NCBI GenBank assembly: GCA_905214825.1
Contig: CAJMNV010000025.1
Location: 1 to 17,793 of the forward strand
Origin: an uncultured bacterium
GTDB taxonomy: Bacteria; Bacillota; Clostridia; Lachnospirales; Anaerotignaceae
DNA length: 17,793 nt
Direction of reading: 5' to 3'
Every line of letters starts with the position of its first letter. The stretch's first letter is position 1. This document shows positions 15,242 to 17,793 of this stretch, piece after piece. Under the pieces are notes generated by a model. That model saw nothing but the letters and a program-made list of their open reading frames with translations, was not told the origin of the DNA and did no database searches. The position numbers and the translations under genes were made by a program.

Positions 15242-15538
15242 TTATTTTTTGATATATTTTTCGTTACATTTTGAAAGAAAAACCACACATATGAGCAAAA
15301 GTATGATGAACACAATCAACAACCATGTGCTGCCGGGAAATAGTTTATCCAATATGGCTTTTCCTGTGAATACAATACCGGTTAATGTATTCCAAATACC
15401 AACTTCTTTGAGATAAGCAGGCAGCTGTTCTGGTGATATAGTTTCTATTGTGCGTTTGGTATAAAAAATGGGTTGCCCATATAACGCAAAAATACCACGT
15501 GCAAATAAATAGATGCCAACAACAAAGAAAATTGTCAT
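15242..15538 (-). CDS. Small predicted membrane protein of unknown function
   Basis: I do not recognise this 98-residue protein. It has a hydrophobic N-terminal helix (about 2-20, IFFVVGIYLFARGIFALYG), a polar segment (about 25-46) containing TISPEQLPAYLKEVGIWN, a second moderately hydrophobic helix (about 47-66) and a strong C-terminal helix (about 72-90, WLLIVFIILLLICVVFL) followed by a basic tail ending KYIKK. The layout resembles small three-helix Firmicute membrane proteins of the DUF3784-like kind, but that is a guess. The minus-strand ATG has a GGGGGA-type ribosome site about 10 bases upstream. It lies 114 bases downstream of the S1-domain gene on the same strand and converges on rsfS. 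The good terminator after it and the clear ribosome site support it being real. Confidence 0.75.
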   Translation of the reverse strand: MTIFFVVGIYLFARGIFALYGQPIFYTKRTIETISPEQLPAYLKEVGIWNTLTGIVFTGKAILDKLFPGSTWLLIVFIILLLICVVFLSKCNEKYIKK

Positions 15539-15595
15539 AACTGCAATTCCCCCTTTTCACACTGTAATATTTGTGGGATTATTTTAAAATAAATG

Positions 15596-15653
15596 AAAAT
15601 ATCCCTTGCGTTGCCAGAAACGGTGTTTCATGGTAAAATAAGCAAGATATTTT
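15596..15653 (-). terminator. Weak hairpin after the S1-domain gene
   Basis: On the minus strand AAAATATCTTGC pairs with GCAAGGGATATTTT, leaving a 2-base bulge, around a 32-base loop that contains its own small hairpin (GAAAC-GGT-GTTTC on the plus strand). A T-rich stretch follows. The long loop makes it a weak candidate that could allow read-through to the small membrane protein gene. Confidence 0.35.
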
Positions 15654-16099
15654 TAATAAGAGCGTTTGTTTGCTCTTTTGTTCAAACTGGTTTGTCGTTC
15701 GTTGGACTGTTTTAACCATTCACGCATTTTTTCTTCAAAATCGGCGGAAGGGTTTGCAGTCTGTGGTTTGAAATATTCTTCGGCAGGGTTTGTTGTTCTT
15801 TCTTGTTGCCGATTTTGTTTGAAAGATTTTTCGCTTTTTGGCGGATGTGTTTCTTTTGGCAGTGTTTCTTTGATAGACAATGCAATTTTATTTGTTTCTG
15901 CATCAATGGAAAGTACTTTGACTTTGACAACATCACCCAATTTGACATGGTCGTTGATGTCTTGTACAAATGTGTTTGCCACTTGTGAAATGTGGACAAG
16001 ACCTTGTGTCTGTTCTCCTAAAGACACAATAGCACCAAAAGGTTTGATGCGAATGACTTTGCCTTCTACAATACTGCCAACTTCTGGTTTTTCAGACAT
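15653..16099 (-). CDS. S1 RNA-binding domain protein (YugI/CvfD/YabR-like)
   Basis: Small S1-domain protein of 148 residues. The ATG at 16099 is chosen because AGGAG lies 11 bases upstream on the minus strand; a GTG at 16111 would overlap that site. The S1 domain fills residues about 6-77 with VGSIVEGKVIRIKPFGAIVSL, TQGLVHISQV, LGDVVKVKVLSID and KIALSIKET, all standard beta-barrel signatures. The rest (80-148) is a Lys/Gln/Asn-rich, probably disordered tail ending NKRANKRSY, with an amphipathic patch (about 120-131). In Firmicutes such proteins (general stress protein 13, CvfD, YabR) bind 30S ribosomes or mRNA and adjust translation. Which subgroup this is cannot be decided. It is divergent from the rRNA methyltransferase gene. 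Confidence 0.92.
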   Translation of the reverse strand: MSEKPEVGSIVEGKVIRIKPFGAIVSLGEQTQGLVHISQVANTFVQDINDHVKLGDVVKVKVLSIDAETNKIALSIKETLPKETHPPKSEKSFKQNRQQERTTNPAEEYFKPQTANPSADFEEKMREWLKQSNERQTSLNKRANKRSY

Positions 16100-16147
16100 T
16101 CTGATATACACTCCTGTTCTGTTTTGATTGAAATAAAATACGGAAAC

Positions 16148-16176
16148 AGTATATCACAGAACAGAATGGAATACAA
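16148..16176 (-). promoter_or_regulatory. Promoter for the S1-domain gene
   Basis: Read on the minus strand: TTGTAT -35 box (16171-16176), 17-base spacer, TATACT -10 box (16148-16153) preceded by TGA (extended -10). About 50 bases separate it from the S1 start codon. The same interval must hold the promoter of the divergent methyltransferase gene; the best plus-strand candidate is TTGAAA (16128-16133) with TATATC (16150-16155), 16 bases apart, which overlaps this promoter. Confidence 0.7.
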
Positions 16177-16205
16177 ACAATTTTATAAATTTGGGGGATA
16201 GAAAG

Positions 16206-17567
16206 ATGAAGAAAAAAGATATTGTCACACTGAAAATAGAAGATGTGCGTTTTCCAAATAAAGCATATGGCTTTGTAGACGGGGAAAAAGTGATTGTCAA
16301 AAATGGGATTATTGGACAAATGGTAACGGCACAGATTACAAAAAAAAGAAAAAACGGCATAGAAGGGCGTTTGTTGGAAGTGTTGGAACGTTCGCCGTTG
16401 GAGAAAACAGAAGGCAACTGTTCTGCTTATGAATTTTGCGGTGGCTGCACATACCAAACCATGCAACATGATGCAGAACTTGATATGAAAGAAAGACAGG
16501 TTCGACAGCTTTTAGATGAGGTTGGGATTGCGGTAGAAAGCTGGGAGGGGATTGTGGCATCTCCTTTGGAAAAAGAATACCGCAACAAATGTGAGTTTTC
16601 TTTTGGTGATGCCTACAAAGACGGCCCATTGGCATTGGGTATGCGTAAAAAAATGAGCCATTATGAAGTGGTGACATTGCAAGATTGTAATTTGGTTGAT
16701 AAGGATTTTTTGCAAGTGGTGCAAAAAAGTGTGGCATTTTTTCAACAAAGAAATGTACCGTTTTACCATCGTATGCGACATGATGGTTGCTTGCGTCATT
16801 TGGTTGTCAGAAAAGGAAAGGCAACCGGAGAAATGCTCATACATTTGGTGACAACATCGGATATTGCGTTTTCTTTGGAAGAATATAAAGATATGTTGTT
16901 GCAACTGGATTTTGATGGCAGTATTTGCGGGATATTGCATTCTGTCAATGATGGTGTGGCAGATGTTGTCAAAAGCGATACTATGGAAATATTATATGGC
17001 AAAGATTATTTTGTTGAAAAATTGTTTGATTTGGAATTTAAAGTTTCTGCCTATTCTTTTTTTCAAACCAATACAGAAGGGGCGGAAAAATTGTATGATA
17101 TTGTGCGGGAATTTGCAGGCAATGTGGCAGATAAAACGGTGTTTGATTTGTATTGCGGAACAGGTACCATTGGGCAGATTATGGCAAAAGCAGGTTCAAA
17201 AGAAGTCATTGGCATTGAATTGGTGGAAGAAGCTGCGGAAGCGGCAAATGAAAATGCAAAAAGAAATGGTTTGACAAATTGTAAATTTTTGGCAGGTGAT
17301 GTGCTGAAAATGGTGGATGAATTGGAACATAAACCTGATTTGATTATCATTGACCCGCCCAGAGAAGGCATACACCCAAAAGCCATTGGAAAAATCATTG
17401 GTTTTCAAGCACCTGAGTTGGTGTATGTGTCCTGTAAACCGTCATCATTAGCAAGTGATTTACAGATATTCCAACAAGCAGGATATGTTGTCAAGCGTGT
17501 GAAATTGATGGATATGTTTCCTTCGACGGTGCATATTGAGACGGTGGTGTATATGGTGCATAAATAA
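16206..17567 (+). CDS. rlmD: 23S rRNA (uracil-5-)-methyltransferase RlmD/RlmCD
   Basis: SAM-dependent methyltransferase of the RumA/TrmA family; Firmicute members methylate one or two uridines of 23S rRNA (RlmCD). I start at the ATG at 16206 (453 residues), with GGGGG (16193-16197) 8 bases upstream; a TTG at 16191 in frame would place this site inside the gene. Domains: N-terminal TRAM RNA-binding domain (about 5-62, KIEDVRFPNKAYGFVDGEKV); four cysteines for an iron-sulfur cluster at 72, 78, 81 (C-x5-C-x2-C in NCSAYEFCGGC) and 161; and a C-terminal methyltransferase domain with FFQTNT, SAM motif FDLYCGTGTIG (about 313-323), IIDPPREG and the catalytic Cys410 in YVSCKP. The commonest form of that last motif is SCNP; here Asn is Lys411. 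The C-terminus MFPSTVHIETV fits the family. It has its own divergent promoter region and a strong terminator. Confidence 0.94.
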   Translation: MKKKDIVTLKIEDVRFPNKAYGFVDGEKVIVKNGIIGQMVTAQITKKRKNGIEGRLLEVLERSPLEKTEGNCSAYEFCGGCTYQTMQHDAELDMKERQVRQLLDEVGIAVESWEGIVASPLEKEYRNKCEFSFGDAYKDGPLALGMRKKMSHYEVVTLQDCNLVDKDFLQVVQKSVAFFQQRNVPFYHRMRHDGCLRHLVVRKGKATGEMLIHLVTTSDIAFSLEEYKDMLLQLDFDGSICGILHSVNDGVADVVKSDTMEILYGKDYFVEKLFDLEFKVSAYSFFQTNTEGAEKLYDIVREFAGNVADKTVFDLYCGTGTIGQIMAKAGSKEVIGIELVEEAAEAANENAKRNGLTNCKFLAGDVLKMVDELEHKPDLIIIDPPREGIHPKAIGKIIGFQAPELVYVSCKPSSLASDLQIFQQAGYVVKRVKLMDMFPSTVHIETVVYMVHK

Positions 17568-17580
17568 AAACATTTGAATA

Positions 17581-17626
17581 GTCTAAACAAAAGGAAATCT
17601 TCCGCAAGATTTCCTTTTGTTTAGAC
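17581..17626. terminator. Strong hairpin terminator after rlmD
   Basis: A perfect 21-bp inverted repeat (17581-17601 with 17606-17626) around the 4-base loop CCGC. The core pairs AAGGAAATCTT with AAGATTTCCTT and runs into TTTTGTTT, so the T tail is itself paired with the upstream A-rich arm. It starts 13 bases after the rlmD stop and should work in both directions. Confidence 0.9.
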
Positions 17627-17650
17627 AAAAAATAATAGAAAACAACAAAA

Positions 17651-17678
17651 ATGTAAAAAGTATGAAAAAACTTTACAT
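17651..17678 (+). promoter_or_regulatory. Inverted repeat at the promoter of the right-edge gene
   Basis: ATGTAAA (17651-17657) is matched by TTTACAT (17672-17678) with 14 bases between. The right arm overlaps the -35 box of the promoter at 17672-17700, so a repressor bound here would block it. Arms of 7 bases in AT-rich DNA can occur by chance. Confidence 0.35.
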
Positions 17679-17700
17679 CATTACAGAAGGCATATATAAT
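17672..17700 (+). promoter_or_regulatory. Promoter for the right-edge gene
   Basis: TTTACA -35 box (17672-17677), exactly 17 bases, and a perfect TATAAT -10 box (17695-17700). Transcription would begin near 17707, leaving a leader of about 58 bases before the ATG at 17765. Another TATAAT at 17720-17725 has no -35 partner. Confidence 0.82.
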
Positions 17701-17764
17701 CGTGTGTAGGAGTTTCTTTTATAATGTTTGTGATTTTATAGTTGAACGAAGGAGGGGACAGGAT

Positions 17765-17793
17765 ATGAAAAAGGCAGTCAAACAATCCACAAT
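17765..17793 (+). CDS. Start of a gene cut by the right edge
   Basis: Only nine codons are present: MKKAVKQST, then the window ends. The call rests on the ATG, a strong AAGGAGGGG ribosome site about 8 bases before it, and the clear promoter upstream. The basic start could be the beginning of a signal peptide, but too little is visible to name a product. Confidence 0.7.

Noticed and set aside
15666..16127. 153-codon plus-strand frame opposite the S1-domain gene
   Set aside because: The minus-strand frame encodes a clear S1 domain with promoter and ribosome site; the plus-strand protein has shadow-type composition.
1..17793. Mobile elements, CRISPR array, tRNA or rRNA genes
   Set aside because: I found no regularly spaced repeats, transposase or integrase motifs, target-site duplications, or cloverleaf-like sequences ending in CCA. 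Gene content and base use are even across the window.

Overview
The window is ordinary, gene-dense chromosome of a low-GC Gram-positive bacterium, most likely an anaerobic Clostridia member of the Lachnospirales/Lachnospiraceae type. The evidence is strong AGGAGG-type ribosome binding sites, AT-rich Leu(TTG)-heavy codon use, a dnaE-pfkA-pyk gene order, a long pyruvate kinase with the extra C-terminal mobile domain, a NadD-YqeK/RsfS cluster and an RlmCD-type methyltransferase. I would not go below family level. I see no rRNA, tRNA, insertion sequence, phage gene or CRISPR array.

Layout. (1) 2-3109, + strand: a MacA/MacB-like export module made of a membrane fusion protein (its 5' end is outside the window), an ABC ATPase and a FtsX/MacB-type permease. 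(2) 3110-9817, + strand: a hairpin, an extended -10 promoter, then dnaE, pfkA (preceded by a 149-base gap with two tiny overlapping ORFs and complementary segments that could form a pseudoknot) and pyk, closed by a large nested hairpin. (3) 9894-12926: a clear sigma-A-type promoter drives a DUF819 membrane protein and an M19 dipeptidase. A bidirectional terminator separates them from a convergent XRE-cupin regulator. Together these look like a small peptide or amino-acid uptake and catabolism locus. (4) 13108-15109, + strand: promoter, yhbY, a single-ORF fusion of NadD with the HD hydrolase YqeK, and rsfS, joining ribosome assembly and silencing to NAD synthesis. (5) 15242-16099, - strand: a small unknown membrane protein and an S1-domain RNA-binding protein. 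(6) 16206-17567, + strand: an RlmD/RlmCD 23S rRNA methyltransferase, a 21-bp perfect hairpin, and the promoter and first codons of another gene cut by the right edge.

I found no clearly new defence, mobile or biosynthetic system. The points most worth a second look are the NadD-YqeK fusion that keeps a well-placed internal ribosome binding site exactly where a stand-alone YqeK would begin, the structured dnaE-pfkA leader with coupled mini-ORFs, the altered substrate-loop motif in PfkA (PATIDLD), the nested hairpin after pyk, and the DUF819/dipeptidase/XRE-cupin cluster.
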